This document shows positions 48,178 through 58,125 of a stretch of 64,000 nucleotides of DNA, piece by piece. The DNA lies in assembly GCA_963706755.1 (NCBI GenBank), contig CAVPNH010000001.1, positions 118,793-182,792 of the forward strand, given 5' to 3'. The notes beneath the pieces are model-generated. The model saw nothing but the letters and a program-made list of their open reading frames with translations. It was not told where the DNA came from and made no database searches. This DNA comes from RPQJ01 sp963706755. GTDB taxonomy: Bacteria; Pseudomonadota; Gammaproteobacteria; Steroidobacterales; Steroidobacteraceae. The translations under genes and the position numbers were made by a program. Each line of letters starts with the position of its first letter. The first letter of the stretch is position 1.

Positions 48178-50349
48178 ATGACACAGAACATCCGTTACTC
48201 CGTCGACGGCGACGGCATCGCGACTCTCCTGATCGACGTGGCCGACCGGCCCATGAACGTGATCACGCCGGGGTTCCGCAAGGACCTCGCGGAGTGCATG
48301 GAGAAGGTCGCCTCCGATCCGGCCATCCGCGGCGCGGTGATCGGCTCGGCGAAGTCGAGCTTCATGGCCGGCGCCGACATCAAGGACATGGCCGGCGCGT
48401 TCCAGGGCGGGCTCACGGCTGCGCAGGCGGCGAAGTTCAGCGGTGCGCTGAACCAGTTGCTGCGCCGCCTCGAGACCTGCGGCAAGCCCTTCGCGGCCGC
48501 GGTGAACGGCGTTGCGCTCGGCGGCGGCTTCGAGGTCGCGCTTGCCTGCCACTACCGCGTGATGTCGGACGACCCGAAGGCCGGCGTCGGCTTTCCCGAG
48601 GTGAAGATCGGGCTGCTGCCCGGCGCAGGCGGCACGCAGCGCACGCCGCGGCTCATCGGCGTGATGGAGGCCCTGCGGCTCATCAGCGAGGGACGGCAGC
48701 TCGGGCCCCAGGACGCGCTCAAGAAGGGGCTCGTCAACGAAGTCGCGCCCGCGGCGGAGCTCGTGGCGCGCGCCAAGCAGTGGATACTGAAGAGCGGCGA
48801 GGGCGTGCAGCCCTGGGACAAGAAGGGCTTTCGCGTGCCCGGCGGCGCGGGGATGGCTTCGCCCGCCGCGGCGCAGACCTTCATGGTCGGCACGGCGCTC
48901 GCCGCGAAGACCACGATGCGCAATTACCCGGCACCCGCGGCGATCCTCTCCTGCGTCTACGAGGGCACGCTGCTGCCCATGGACCTCGCGCTCGCGGTCG
49001 AGTCGAAGTACTTCGGCCAGCTGCTCGCAGGCCCGGTGGCGCGGAACCTGATGCGCACGATGTTCATCAACAAGGGACTCGCCGACAAGCTCTCGCGTCG
49101 CCCGGCCGGGCCGCCGAAGTCGCAGGTGCGCCGGCTCGGCATCCTGGGCGCCGGCATGATGGGCGCGGGCGTCGCCTACGTGTCCGCGGCTGCGGGCATG
49201 GACGTGGTGCTGCTCGACAGCACGCAGGAACTCGCCGAGAAGGGCAGGGACTATTCGAAGCAGCTCCTCGCCAAGGACGTGAGCCGCGGCAAGAAGACCC
49301 AGGCCGACGCGGATGCGGTGCTCGCGCGCATCAAGCCCACGACGAGCTATGACGAGCTCGCAGGTTGCGATCTCGTGATCGAGGCCGTGTTCGAGAACCG
49401 CGACATCAAGGCCGACGTGACCCGCAAGGCCGAGGCCGTGATCCCGAAGGGCGCGGTGTTCGCGAGCAACACCTCGACGCTGCCGATCACGGGACTCGCC
49501 CAGGCGTCGAAGCGCCCGGCGCAGTTCATCGGCATCCACTTCTTCTCGCCGGTGGAGAAGATGCCGCTGGTCGAGATCATCGTCGGCAAGAAGACCTCGG
49601 ACGAAACGCTGGCCCGCGCACTCGACTACGTGGCGCAGCTGCGCAAGACGCCGATCGTGGTGAACGACAGCCGCGGCTTCTACACCAGCCGCTGCTTCGG
49701 GACCTTCGTCAACGAAGGTATCGCCATGCTGCAGGAAGGCGTGGCGCCGGCGCTGATCGAGAACGGCGCAAAGATGGCGGGCATGCCGGTCGGCCCGCTC
49801 GCAGTTGCCGACGAGGTCACGATCGACCTGAGCTGGAAGATCATGCGCCAGACCGAGCAGGACCTCGGCAGAAGGTTCCAGAGGCCCGTGACCTACGACA
49901 CCGTGCGCAAGTTCGTCGAGGAGTTGAAGCGCCCGGGCAAGCGATTCGGCGCCGGTTTCTACGACTACCCCAAGGACGCGAAGAAGCACCTGTGGCCGGG
50001 ACTGGCCGAGGTGTTCCCGCGCGCGCCCATGCAGCCCCCGGTGGAGGAGATCGAGAAACGATTCCTCTGCATCCAGGCGCTCGAGGCCGCGCGCTGCATG
50101 GAGGAGGGCGTGATCACGACGCCCGCCGAAGGCGACCTGGGGTCGATCCTGGGCTGGGGATTCCCGGCCTGGACCGGCGGCACGCTGTCCTACATCGACA
50201 CGACCGGCCTGCGCGAGTTCGTGGCCGAGTGCGATCGCCTCGCCAAGCGCTACGGCAAGCGGTTCAAGCCGTCGAAGTGGCTGCGGGAGCGGGCGGAGCG
50301 GAACGAGCTGTTCCACGCGGCGGCAGGCGGCGAATCGCGAGCTGCGTGA
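48178..50349 (+). CDS. Bifunctional enoyl-CoA hydratase/3-hydroxyacyl-CoA dehydrogenase, FadJ/FadB-like
   Basis: A 723-residue two-enzyme protein. Residues 1-190 form the crotonase domain (SSFMAGADIKDM, NGVALGGGFEVALAC, EVKIGLLPGAGGTQR). From about 320 comes the NAD-dependent dehydrogenase (LGAGMMGAGVAY, ASNTSTLPITGLA, IGIHFFSPVEKMPLVEII, NDSRGFYTSR). The C-terminal GAGFYDYPKDAKK begins the final domain. It carries out the middle two steps of beta-oxidation next to the thiolase, 34 bases downstream in the same operon. Confidence 0.96.
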   Translation: MTQNIRYSVDGDGIATLLIDVADRPMNVITPGFRKDLAECMEKVASDPAIRGAVIGSAKSSFMAGADIKDMAGAFQGGLTAAQAAKFSGALNQLLRRLETCGKPFAAAVNGVALGGGFEVALACHYRVMSDDPKAGVGFPEVKIGLLPGAGGTQRTPRLIGVMEALRLISEGRQLGPQDALKKGLVNEVAPAAELVARAKQWILKSGEGVQPWDKKGFRVPGGAGMASPAAAQTFMVGTALAAKTTMRNYPAPAAILSCVYEGTLLPMDLALAVESKYFGQLLAGPVARNLMRTMFINKGLADKLSRRPAGPPKSQVRRLGILGAGMMGAGVAYVSAAAGMDVVLLDSTQELAEKGRDYSKQLLAKDVSRGKKTQADADAVLARIKPTTSYDELAGCDLVIEAVFENRDIKADVTRKAEAVIPKGAVFASNTSTLPITGLAQASKRPAQFIGIHFFSPVEKMPLVEIIVGKKTSDETLARALDYVAQLRKTPIVVNDSRGFYTSRCFGTFVNEGIAMLQEGVAPALIENGAKMAGMPVGPLAVADEVTIDLSWKIMRQTEQDLGRRFQRPVTYDTVRKFVEELKRPGKRFGAGFYDYPKDAKKHLWPGLAEVFPRAPMQPPVEEIEKRFLCIQALEAARCMEEGVITTPAEGDLGSILGWGFPAWTGGTLSYIDTTGLREFVAECDRLAKRYGKRFKPSKWLRERAERNELFHAAAGGESRAA

Positions 50350-50461
50350 ACGGCGTTGCGTCAGCGACGCGGCCGAAAGCTGACTGCTGGCGGTGGATAT
50401 CGGGTCGCGCGAGCGACGTCGCGCAAGGCGGTTCCCCGTGTCCGGTGCAGTCGCGGAATGC

Positions 50462-50572
50462 GGCGCCCCATGCCGGTTTCCGTCGCGGGGACGCCGTGAA
50501 CCCCTCCGTGGGGGCTCGCGCGCGGCGTCCCTGCCGCGCGACGCCCCGCGCCGAAAACCGGCATGGGGCGCC
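50462..50572. repeat. Long GC-rich inverted repeat between fadJ-like and oxidoreductase genes
   Basis: An 18-base arm at 50462-50479 is repeated perfectly, inverted, at 50555-50572. Inside, GGGACGCCG pairs with CGGCGTCCC, and CCCCTCCGTGGGG forms a further hairpin, giving a nested cruciform of about 110 bases. It fills much of the 287-base gap 50350-50636. It looks like an interspersed intergenic repeat of the REP/MITE type rather than a gene. Confidence 0.75.
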
Positions 50573-50636
50573 ACTCCGGAGCCGTTCCCGCCGTGCGTTC
50601 GGCTCCGGTCGATACATTGTTCCAGAGGAGTGATTG

Positions 50637-51605
50637 ATGCCGATTCCGGCTGCGTTTCGTGATCGCCTGAGCCTGCCGCTGATCGGCTCGCCGATGTTCA
50701 TTGCGTCCACGCCCGAGCTCGTGATCGAGCAATGCAAGGCGGGCATCATCGGTTCGTTTCCCGCGCTGAACGCGCGGCCGGCCGCGAAGCTCGACGAGTG
50801 GCTCACGCGCATCCGCGGGGAACTCGAGTCCTTTGCCGCGGCGAACCCGGGCGCGAAGGTCGCGCCGTTTGCCGTGAACCAGATCGCGCACGCGAGCAAC
50901 GACCGCCTCGCCCACGACATGGAGGCCTGCGTGCGTCACGAGGTGCCGCTCATCATCACCAGCCTGCGCCCGCCACGGGAGATCGTGGACGCCGCGCACT
51001 CGTACGGCGGCCTGGTGTTTCACGACGTGATCAGCGTGCGCCACGCCCGCAAGGCTGCCGAGCAGGGCGTGGACGGGATCATCGCGGTGTGCGCCGGCGC
51101 GGGTGGGCACGCGGGCATGGCAAGCCCGTTCGCGCTGGTGCGCGAGATCCGGCAGTTCTTCGCGGGCACGATCGTGCTCTCGGGCGCGATGAGCAGCGGT
51201 GCGGACGTGTTCGCGGCGCTCGCGCTCGGCGCCGACATGGCCTACATCGGCACGCGCTTCCTCGCCACGACCGAGGCGCAGGTGCCGGACGCCTACAAGC
51301 AGATGATCGTGGACTCGTCCTCGGACGAGGTCGTGTACACCTCGCTCTTCACGGGCGTGAAGGGCAACTACCTCGCGCGCAGCGTGGCCGCACTCGGCTT
51401 CGATCCCGCGAACCTGCCCGAGGCCGACAAGTCGAAGATGGACTTCGGCTCGGGCGGCAATACGGAGAAGAAGGCCTGGCGGGACATCTGGAGCGGCGGC
51501 CAGGGCGTCGGCAACATCCACGAGGTGCTGCCCACGGGCGAACTCGTCGCGCGGATGCGCCGCGAGTACGATGACACACGCCGCCGCCTGTGCGGCGCAG
51601 GATGA
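50637..51605 (+). CDS. NAD(P)H-dependent flavin oxidoreductase / nitronate monooxygenase family
   Basis: A 322-residue FMN TIM-barrel protein of the 2-nitropropane dioxygenase family: LPLIGSPMFIAS at the N-terminus, GIIGSFPALN, the FMN/active-site loop VCAGAGGHAG, and ALALGADMAYIGTRFLATTEA. In fatty-acid clusters these proteins often act as flavin-dependent enoyl reductases or have unknown roles. The ATG at 50637 follows GAGGAG by seven bases. The SDR gene starts 10 bases after its stop, so they are co-transcribed. Confidence 0.9.
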   Translation: MPIPAAFRDRLSLPLIGSPMFIASTPELVIEQCKAGIIGSFPALNARPAAKLDEWLTRIRGELESFAAANPGAKVAPFAVNQIAHASNDRLAHDMEACVRHEVPLIITSLRPPREIVDAAHSYGGLVFHDVISVRHARKAAEQGVDGIIAVCAGAGGHAGMASPFALVREIRQFFAGTIVLSGAMSSGADVFAALALGADMAYIGTRFLATTEAQVPDAYKQMIVDSSSDEVVYTSLFTGVKGNYLARSVAALGFDPANLPEADKSKMDFGSGGNTEKKAWRDIWSGGQGVGNIHEVLPTGELVARMRREYDDTRRRLCGAG

Positions 51606-51615
51606 GGGGAACGAG

Positions 51616-52377
51616 ATGAGCAACATGTTCGACCTGACGGGTCGCGTGGCAGTCGTCACCGGCGCGAGCCGGGGAATCGGCGAGGCGATCGCGAAGGCGT
51701 TCGCGTCGCAGGGCGCTGAAGTCGTGGTTTCGAGCCGCAAGCAGGCGGCCTGCGACGAGGTTGCGAAGGAGATCGTGGATGCGGGCGGCAAGGCCCGGGC
51801 GATCGCCTGCCACATCGGCGACATGGACGCGCTTGCCGCGCTCTTCTCCGAGGTGCAGTCCCGCTACGGCCGGCTCGACGTGCTGGTGAACAACGCCGCG
51901 GCGAACCCCTATTTCGGCCACATCCTCGACACCGACCTGGGCGCGTTCCAGAAGACGGTCGATGTGAACATCCGCGGCTACTTCTTCGCCTCGGTGCTGG
52001 GCGGGCGAATGATGCGTGCCGGCGGGCGCGGGTCGATCATAAACGTGGCCTCGGTGAATGGCGTGAGGCCCGGGCCGATGCAGGGCATCTACTCGATCAC
52101 CAAGGGCGCGGTACTCAACATGACCAAGGCGTTCGCGCGCGAGTGCGGCCACGACGGCATCCGCTGCAACGCCATCCTGCCGGGCCTGATCCGCACCAAG
52201 TTCGCGGGTGCGCTGCTGTCGAACGAGGAGCAGCTTGCGCACTACGTGGGGGGTAACCCGCTGCCTCGCGTCGGCGAGCCGAAGGACATCGCGGGCGCCG
52301 CGGTGTTCCTCGCGTCGGATGCGTCGTCCTACATGACCGGCTCGAGCGTGGTCGTGGACGGTGGCTTTCTCGCCTAG
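51616..52377 (+). CDS. SDR family oxidoreductase
   Basis: A 253-residue short-chain dehydrogenase with the nucleotide motif TGASRGIG, NNAAANP, the catalytic Ser in NVASVNG and YSITK (Tyr-xxx-Lys). The SSRKQ segment after beta-2 suggests NADPH preference. C-terminal SYMTGSSVVVDGG is typical. It resembles DHRS4-like carbonyl reductases. It lies in the beta-oxidation neighbourhood, behind the flavin oxidoreductase. Its TAG stop abuts the inverted repeat at 52376. Confidence 0.92.
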   Translation: MSNMFDLTGRVAVVTGASRGIGEAIAKAFASQGAEVVVSSRKQAACDEVAKEIVDAGGKARAIACHIGDMDALAALFSEVQSRYGRLDVLVNNAAANPYFGHILDTDLGAFQKTVDVNIRGYFFASVLGGRMMRAGGRGSIINVASVNGVRPGPMQGIYSITKGAVLNMTKAFARECGHDGIRCNAILPGLIRTKFAGALLSNEEQLAHYVGGNPLPRVGEPKDIAGAAVFLASDASSYMTGSSVVVDGGFLA

Positions 52378-52460
52378 AAAATAGGGGCCAGGCACCTATT
52401 TCCGCCGGGACGCGTCAGACTGACGCGCCACGGAAAATAGGTGCCTGGCACCTATTTTCT
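52376..52460. repeat. Hairpin repeat between convergent genes
   Basis: Arm 52376-52405 (core GGCCAGGCACCTATTT) and arm 52429-52460 (core AATAGGTGCCTGGCACCTATT) are inverted copies with about one mismatch and one indel; GACGCGTCA/TGACGCG-type sequence fills the centre. The GGTGCCTGGCACC core is the kind of short REP element seen dispersed in many proteobacteria. It could terminate both converging transcripts, and it supplies the last codons and stop of gpmA. Confidence 0.75.
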
Positions 52461-53208
52461 TGCCTCGGTCTGCCTGGCGACGGCTTCGGCGCGCGCCTTC
52501 ACGGCTTCCGCATCCCCGAGATAGCGGCTCGAGCGCGGCTGCAGGTTTGAATCGAGGTCGTACAGGAGTGGCACACCGGTCGGGATGTTGAGTTCGACGA
52601 TCGCTGCGTCGGACACCCGGTCGAGCATCTTGACCAGGGCCCGGAGGCTGTTGCCATGGGCCGCGACCAGCACGTTGCGGCCGGCGGCGAGCTCCGGCGC
52701 GATGCGCGCGTTCCAGAACGGCATCACCCTCGCCAGCGTGTCCTTGAGGGATTCCGCAGAGGGCAGTTCCGCGGCCGGCACGCCGGCGTAGCGCCGGTCG
52801 AAGCGCGGGTGCTGCGGGTCGTCGCGCGACAGCGGCGGCGGGGGAATGTCGTAGCTGCGGCGCCAGACCTTCACCTGCTCGGGCCCGTGCTTCGCCACCG
52901 TCTGTGCCTTGTCGAGGCCCTGCAGGGCGCCGTAGTGGCGTTCGTTGAGGCGCCAGCTGCGCTCGACAGGCAGCCACATGAGATCCATGCCGTCGAGGAC
53001 GAACCACAACGTCCGGATGGCGCGCTTCAGCACCGACGTGAAGGCGATGTCGAAGGCGATGCCTTCGTCGCGCAGCAGGCGCGCCGGCCTCCTGCGCCTC
53101 GAGCCTGCCCTGCTCGGAGAGATCGACGTCGATCCAGCCGGTGAACAGGTTCTCCAGGTTCCAGATACTCTGGCCGTGGCGCAGCAGCACCAGTCGTCCC
53201 GTACTCAT
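52452..53208 (-). CDS. gpmA: 2,3-bisphosphoglycerate-dependent phosphoglycerate mutase, frameshifted as sequenced
   Basis: A glycolytic mutase interconverting 3- and 2-phosphoglycerate. The N-terminus has the phosphohistidine motif LVLLRHGQSIWNLENLFTGW. The rest shows RSWRLNERHYGALQG and AAHGNSLRALV with the second histidine. The two parts are in different frames owing to one extra base near 53078-53085; correction gives EAGALLRDEGIAFD and about 250 residues. Its start overlaps the stop of the large glutamate dehydrogenase gene (ATGA). Its stop codon lies inside the hairpin repeat. Confidence 0.88.
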
Positions 53209-56200
53209 TCCCGCCTGCCCTCCGCAACGACGAGGCGGCGGACCGCCTGCAGGGCCACTGCAAGCGACGCGAAGTCGGCCTCGGTGGATTGACCCCTGAT
53301 GTCGTCCAGGACGCCGTGTGCGTGCCCTGCCGCGGCGTCGTTCTTCTTGATCCAGCGCTCGATGGCGCGCACCGGGTCACGCTCCCTGGACTCCTCGAGC
53401 ACGCGCTGCACGAGCGCGCGGTGCGTCTCGTAGAGCGCTTCGCGGAGGCTGCCGCGTGCGACCGCGTGCCAGTGCCCCTCGATCCCGAGGCTCTCGATGC
53501 GCGCGCGCAGCCAGTCGAGCCCGAACTCCGCGCCCGTGCCGAAGTAGGCCCCGGCGGCGGCTTCCACCGACAGCTTGCGTGTGCGGGCGAGCTCGACGAT
53601 GTCGGGCGCGCACTGCAGGGCAGAGCAGGCCGCGACCTGGCGCGCGAGCGCCGGGGGCACGCCCGAACCCGTGAGTTCGGCTGCGCGCGCGTCGAACGAC
53701 CGTCGCTCGAGTCCGTGCAGCCACTGTGGCTGGGCGGCAGTGAGCTCGCGGATCCCCGGCCGCAGGCGCCCGACCTGCATATCGATGCCGAGATCGCCGC
53801 GATGACGCTGCAGCAGCCAGGAGGTCGCCTGGCGCATGAGCGCCACCGTGTCCTGCAGCATGGCGTACTGCACGCCGGCGGCGACACGGTTGTCGAGCCG
53901 TTCGATGGCGCGCCAGATGTCGCGAACGTCGAAGACCTCGCGGGCAATCGTGTAGGCGCGTGCGACCGACGCCGCGTCGGCGCCAGTGTCCTGGCAGGTC
54001 CGGGCGACGAAGGTCGGGCCCATGCGGTTCACGATGCTGTTGGTCGTCGCGGTCGCGATGATCTCGCGCTTCAGGCGGTGCTTGCCGAGCAGCGTGGCAT
54101 AGCGCTTCGCGAGGCGATCCGGGAAGTACCGGTTCAGCTCCTGACCGAGATACGGGTCCTCCGGAACGTCCGACTGCATCAGCTGCTGGCTCAGCGAAAT
54201 CTTGGCGTAGGAGAGCAGCATCGCGAGTTCCGGCCGCGTGAGTCCGTGGCCCGTGCGCCGGCGTTCCTCGAGTTCCTCGCCGCTCGGCAGGAACTCGAGC
54301 GCCCGGTCGAGCACGCCGTCGAGCTCGAGCGAGCGGATGAAGTGCGCGTGCTCGCCGAGCCGCTCGGCCGCGGTGGCCTCCAGCATGCTGATCGCCTGTC
54401 CCTGCAGGTAGTTGTCGCGCAGCACCAGTTCGCCCACGTCGTCGGTCATCTCCGCAAGCAGCCGGTTGCGCGCGGCCGTGGTGAGGCCGGCCGTCCGGTT
54501 CACGACCTCGAGCAGGATCTTGATGTTGACCTCGTGGTCCGAGCAGTCGACGCCGCCGGAGTTGTCCACGAAGTCGGTGTTGAGGCGGCCGCCCGCGAGC
54601 GCGAACTCGATGCGCCCGAGCTGCGACAACCCGAGGTTGCCGCCTTCGCCGACGACCTTGCAGCGGAGTTCCCGGCCATTCACGCGCACGGCGTCGTTGC
54701 TGCGGTCGCCGATCTGGGAGTTCGCCTCCCAGGACGCCTTGACGTAGGTGCCGATGCCGCCGTTCCAGAGCAGGTCGACAGGAAGCTTCAGGATGGCGTT
54801 GACGATCTGCGTCGGGGCCGCCTTCGCGGCCTCGATGCCGAGGAGCGCCCGCGCCTGCGCACTGAGCGCGATCTCCTTCGCGTCGCGCGGGTACACGCCG
54901 CCGCCCGTGGAGATGAGGCGGGCGTCGTAGTCGCTCCAGGACGAGCGGGGCAGGTTGAAGAGGCGCTCGCGCTCGCAGAAGCTCGCCTCGGGATCGGGCG
55001 AGGGATCCAGGAAGATGTGCTGGTGGTTGAACGCCGCAACCAGGCGTATGTGCCTCGACAGCAGCATGCCGTTGCCGAACACGTCGCCCGCCATGTCGCC
55101 GATGCCGGCGACGGTGAAGTCCTGCGACTGGATGTCCACGCCCATCTCGCGGAAGTGGCGCTTCACGCATTCCCAGCCGCCCTTGGCGGTGATGCCCATC
55201 TTCTTGTGGTCGTAGCCGGCCGAACCGCCCGACGCAAAAGCATCTCCCAGCCAGAATCCGTACTCAGCCGCGAGCGCGTTCGCGGTGTCGGAGAACGTGG
55301 CCGTGCCCTTGTCCGCGGCCACGACGAGGTACGGGTCGTCCGGGTCGTAGCGCACCGTGCGCGCGGGCGGCACGATCACGTCGCCTTTCACGTTGTCGGT
55401 GAGGTCGAGCAGCGCGCGGATGAACGTCCGGTAGCATTCCGTGCCCTCGCGCTGGACCTCCTCGCGCGTGCCGCCGCGTGGCATCAGCTTCGGGAAGAAG
55501 CCGCCCTTGGAGCCGACCGGCACGATGAGCGTGTTCTTGACGTTCTGCGCCTTCATGAGGCCGAGGACCTCCGTGCGGAAGTCCTCGCGCCGGTCCGACC
55601 AGCGCAGTCCGCCGCGCGCTACCTTGCCCATGCGCAGGTGCACGCCCTCGACCCGCGGCGAATACACCCAGATCTCGAACATGGGCCTCGGCTTCGGCAG
55701 CTCGGGCAGGCCCTTCGGATCGAGCTTGAACGACAGGTACGCCTTCGGGTTGCCAGCGAAGTCGGCCTGGTAGTGGTTGGTGCGCAGCGTCGCGGCGATT
55801 ACCGCACGGAACGCCCGCAGGATGCGGTCGTCATCCGGGCTGGTGACCTGATCGAGCGCCTCGTCTGTCTCGCGGCCGAGCGAACGCAGCTGCGAGGCGC
55901 GGGTCGAGTCCTTGAGATCGGGGTCGAAGCGCGCCTCGAAGGTCCACGCGAGCCGCGCGGCAATGTCCGGATGCCGCGCGAGCACGGACTCCATGTAGCG
56001 CTGGCTGAACGGCAGGCCGGTCTGCAGCAGGTAGCGGCAGACGGCACGCAGCACGACGGCCTGGCGCCAGTTGAGGCCGGCCGCGAGCACGAGGCGGTTG
56101 AAGCCGTCGCTCTCGGCCTGGCCGTTCCATGCGGCGAAGAACGCCGCCTCGAAGCGGGGCCCGGCCTGCTCGGGGTCGAGCGCCCGGCCGGCCGCGTGAG

Positions 56201-58025
56201 TCACCTCGAGGACCTGCACCCACAGATCGTGGCCCGTACCAATGCGGTAGGGCCGCTCGTTCAGGATGCGCAGATCGAAATTTTCGAGCAGCGGGACGAG
56301 GTCCGACATCGCCACCGGCTCGCCGCGCCGGTAGAGCCTGAGGTGCAGCGCCTTCCTCGCCGCGTCGCCCGCGCGCAGGCCCAGGCCGAGGGCCGTCCCG
56401 GACTCCGGAAGCGCCATGAGCTCGCGGATGTCGTCGACGGCGTCGCGCGCCGACACGTCCTCCTGGTACGCCGCGGGAAACGCGCTGGCGTAGCCTTCGG
56501 CGCGCTCGCCGGGCAGGCGGGCAGCGAGTTCCACGCGCAGCCGGTCCTCCCAGGTGCGCAGCGCCTCCGCGACGCGCCGCTCGATGCGCTCGACGTCCGC
56601 AGTCACCTCGTGGTCGCGATCGGTCCGCACCAGGGTGTAGAGGCGCGCCAGCGTGGACTCGGAGATCTGCACCTGCGTCTCGTGGGAGAGTCCGGCCAGT
56701 TCCTGCAGCAGGATCTGCTCGATGCGCCGCCTGGCCTGCGTGTTGTAACGGTCGCGCGGCACGTACAGCAGGCAGCTGAAGAACCGCCCGTAAGGATCGC
56801 GTCGCACCAGCAGCCGCACACGGCGCCGCTCGTAGATGTTGACGATGCTGCGCGCGCTGCGTACGAGTTCGGCAACGCTCGCCTGGAAGAGTTCGTCGCG
56901 CGGGTAGCTCTCGAGCACGTGGAACAGGGCCTTTCCGTCGTGGCTCACCGGCGAGGCGCCGATGTGGTCGATGACGTGCTGGACCTTGTGGCGCAGCAGC
57001 GGAATGTCGCGCGGGCTCGCGCTGTAGGTCGAGGAGGTGAACAGGCCGATGAAGCGCCGCTCGCCGGTCACGTTGCCGCGGGAGTCGAATGTCTTGACCC
57101 CGACGTAGTCCAGGTAATTCGCCCGGTGTACCGTGGAGGCCGAGTTCGCCTTGGTGACCACGAGCGCGACCGACTCCCGCGCCTTGCGGCGGACTTCGCC
57201 GTGCAGCACGGACGGCTTCGGCCGGGGCCGCCCCCTGCCGGACCGCAGCAGGCCCAGGCCCGAGCCCGTGACCGGCACGAGCCGGTCCTCCCTGGCGCCG
57301 CGGACCAGCTGGTATTCGCGGTAGCCGAGGAAGGTGAAGTGCCGGTCCGCGAGCCAGGACAGGAATGCGCTGGCTTCGTTGCACTCGGCCCGCCCGATGC
57401 CGGGCAGTCCGGCGGCGACGCTCTCCGCGAGCGACCTGGCCCGGGCGGTCATTGCGGGCCAGTCGCGCACTGCGAGTTCGACGTCCGCCAGCATCGCGAC
57501 GATGCGGCCGCACACGTCCTCGAGGCGCCCGGCGTCGGCCACGGCGTCGATCTCGACGTGCTGCCAGGACTCGGCTCGCGCGCCGGCCGACGTTTCGCTC
57601 GTGCAGCGCTGCATGCGGCCCGCCCGGTCGCGCACGACGTGCAGCACGGGGTGAACCATCATGTGCAGCGCGAGTCCGCATTCGTTCAGGACCACCGCCA
57701 GCGAATCGACGAGGAACGGCATGTCGTCGGTGACGACCTCGACCACGGTGTTCGCCGACGTCCAGCCGTGCTTCGACTGCGTCGGGTTGAATACGCGGAC
57801 CAGCGGCTGCCCCGGGCGCCGCCGCGATCCGAAGCCCATGTGGTCCACGGCTGCTGCGGCAAGTGCTGCGGGCGTGCGGGCGCGCAGGTCGTCCTCGTCC
57901 ACGCCCCGGTAGTAGTCGCGCACGAACTGCGCCGGTTGCGGCTGGTTTCGCAGCCGGGCCGGCTTCGCCTGGGCGGCGATTGCGTCTATCAGGTGCCTGC
58001 GAACGGCCGGGATCGTGCCTGCCAT
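53205..58025 (-). CDS. gdhB: NAD-specific glutamate dehydrogenase, large (about 180 kDa) type
   Basis: A 1606-residue enzyme that oxidatively deaminates glutamate to 2-oxoglutarate. The N-terminal half is the ACT-like/helical regulatory region (LVRVFNPTQSKHGW, DDMPFLVDSLAVVLNECGL). The catalytic part begins around residue 790 with GLRWSDRREDFRTEVLGLMKAQNVKN and GSKGGFFPKL. The NAD domain includes YDHKKMGITAKGGWECVKRHFREMG and FTVAGIGDMAGDVFGNGMLLS. The length matches the large bacterial GDH class, which is usually catabolic. A perfect TATAAT on the minus strand at 58065-58070 and AAGGA before the ATG support expression from its own promoter. Confidence 0.95.
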   Translation of the reverse strand: MAGTIPAVRRHLIDAIAAQAKPARLRNQPQPAQFVRDYYRGVDEDDLRARTPAALAAAAVDHMGFGSRRRPGQPLVRVFNPTQSKHGWTSANTVVEVVTDDMPFLVDSLAVVLNECGLALHMMVHPVLHVVRDRAGRMQRCTSETSAGARAESWQHVEIDAVADAGRLEDVCGRIVAMLADVELAVRDWPAMTARARSLAESVAAGLPGIGRAECNEASAFLSWLADRHFTFLGYREYQLVRGAREDRLVPVTGSGLGLLRSGRGRPRPKPSVLHGEVRRKARESVALVVTKANSASTVHRANYLDYVGVKTFDSRGNVTGERRFIGLFTSSTYSASPRDIPLLRHKVQHVIDHIGASPVSHDGKALFHVLESYPRDELFQASVAELVRSARSIVNIYERRRVRLLVRRDPYGRFFSCLLYVPRDRYNTQARRRIEQILLQELAGLSHETQVQISESTLARLYTLVRTDRDHEVTADVERIERRVAEALRTWEDRLRVELAARLPGERAEGYASAFPAAYQEDVSARDAVDDIRELMALPESGTALGLGLRAGDAARKALHLRLYRRGEPVAMSDLVPLLENFDLRILNERPYRIGTGHDLWVQVLEVTHAAGRALDPEQAGPRFEAAFFAAWNGQAESDGFNRLVLAAGLNWRQAVVLRAVCRYLLQTGLPFSQRYMESVLARHPDIAARLAWTFEARFDPDLKDSTRASQLRSLGRETDEALDQVTSPDDDRILRAFRAVIAATLRTNHYQADFAGNPKAYLSFKLDPKGLPELPKPRPMFEIWVYSPRVEGVHLRMGKVARGGLRWSDRREDFRTEVLGLMKAQNVKNTLIVPVGSKGGFFPKLMPRGGTREEVQREGTECYRTFIRALLDLTDNVKGDVIVPPARTVRYDPDDPYLVVAADKGTATFSDTANALAAEYGFWLGDAFASGGSAGYDHKKMGITAKGGWECVKRHFREMGVDIQSQDFTVAGIGDMAGDVFGNGMLLSRHIRLVAAFNHQHIFLDPSPDPEASFCERERLFNLPRSSWSDYDARLISTGGGVYPRDAKEIALSAQARALLGIEAAKAAPTQIVNAILKLPVDLLWNGGIGTYVKASWEANSQIGDRSNDAVRVNGRELRCKVVGEGGNLGLSQLGRIEFALAGGRLNTDFVDNSGGVDCSDHEVNIKILLEVVNRTAGLTTAARNRLLAEMTDDVGELVLRDNYLQGQAISMLEATAAERLGEHAHFIRSLELDGVLDRALEFLPSGEELEERRRTGHGLTRPELAMLLSYAKISLSQQLMQSDVPEDPYLGQELNRYFPDRLAKRYATLLGKHRLKREIIATATTNSIVNRMGPTFVARTCQDTGADAASVARAYTIAREVFDVRDIWRAIERLDNRVAAGVQYAMLQDTVALMRQATSWLLQRHRGDLGIDMQVGRLRPGIRELTAAQPQWLHGLERRSFDARAAELTGSGVPPALARQVAACSALQCAPDIVELARTRKLSVEAAAGAYFGTGAEFGLDWLRARIESLGIEGHWHAVARGSLREALYETHRALVQRVLEESRERDPVRAIERWIKKNDAAAGHAHGVLDDIRGQSTEADFASLAVALQAVRRLVVAEGRRE

Positions 58026-58064
58026 AGTTGCTTGTCCTTAGTGCTGACTGCCGTCGTGCCAGCG

Positions 58065-58070
58065 ATTATA
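58065..58070 (-). promoter_or_regulatory. Candidate -10 element for the glutamate dehydrogenase gene
   Basis: TATAAT on the minus strand lies 40 bases before the ATG. The -35 region is unconvincing, so an activator may be needed. Confidence 0.5.
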
Positions 58071-58125
58071 GGTCACTGCAGGGCGTGTTTCGGGCCGGTC
58101 GGTGGTGCGTTCTGCAGCGGCACCC

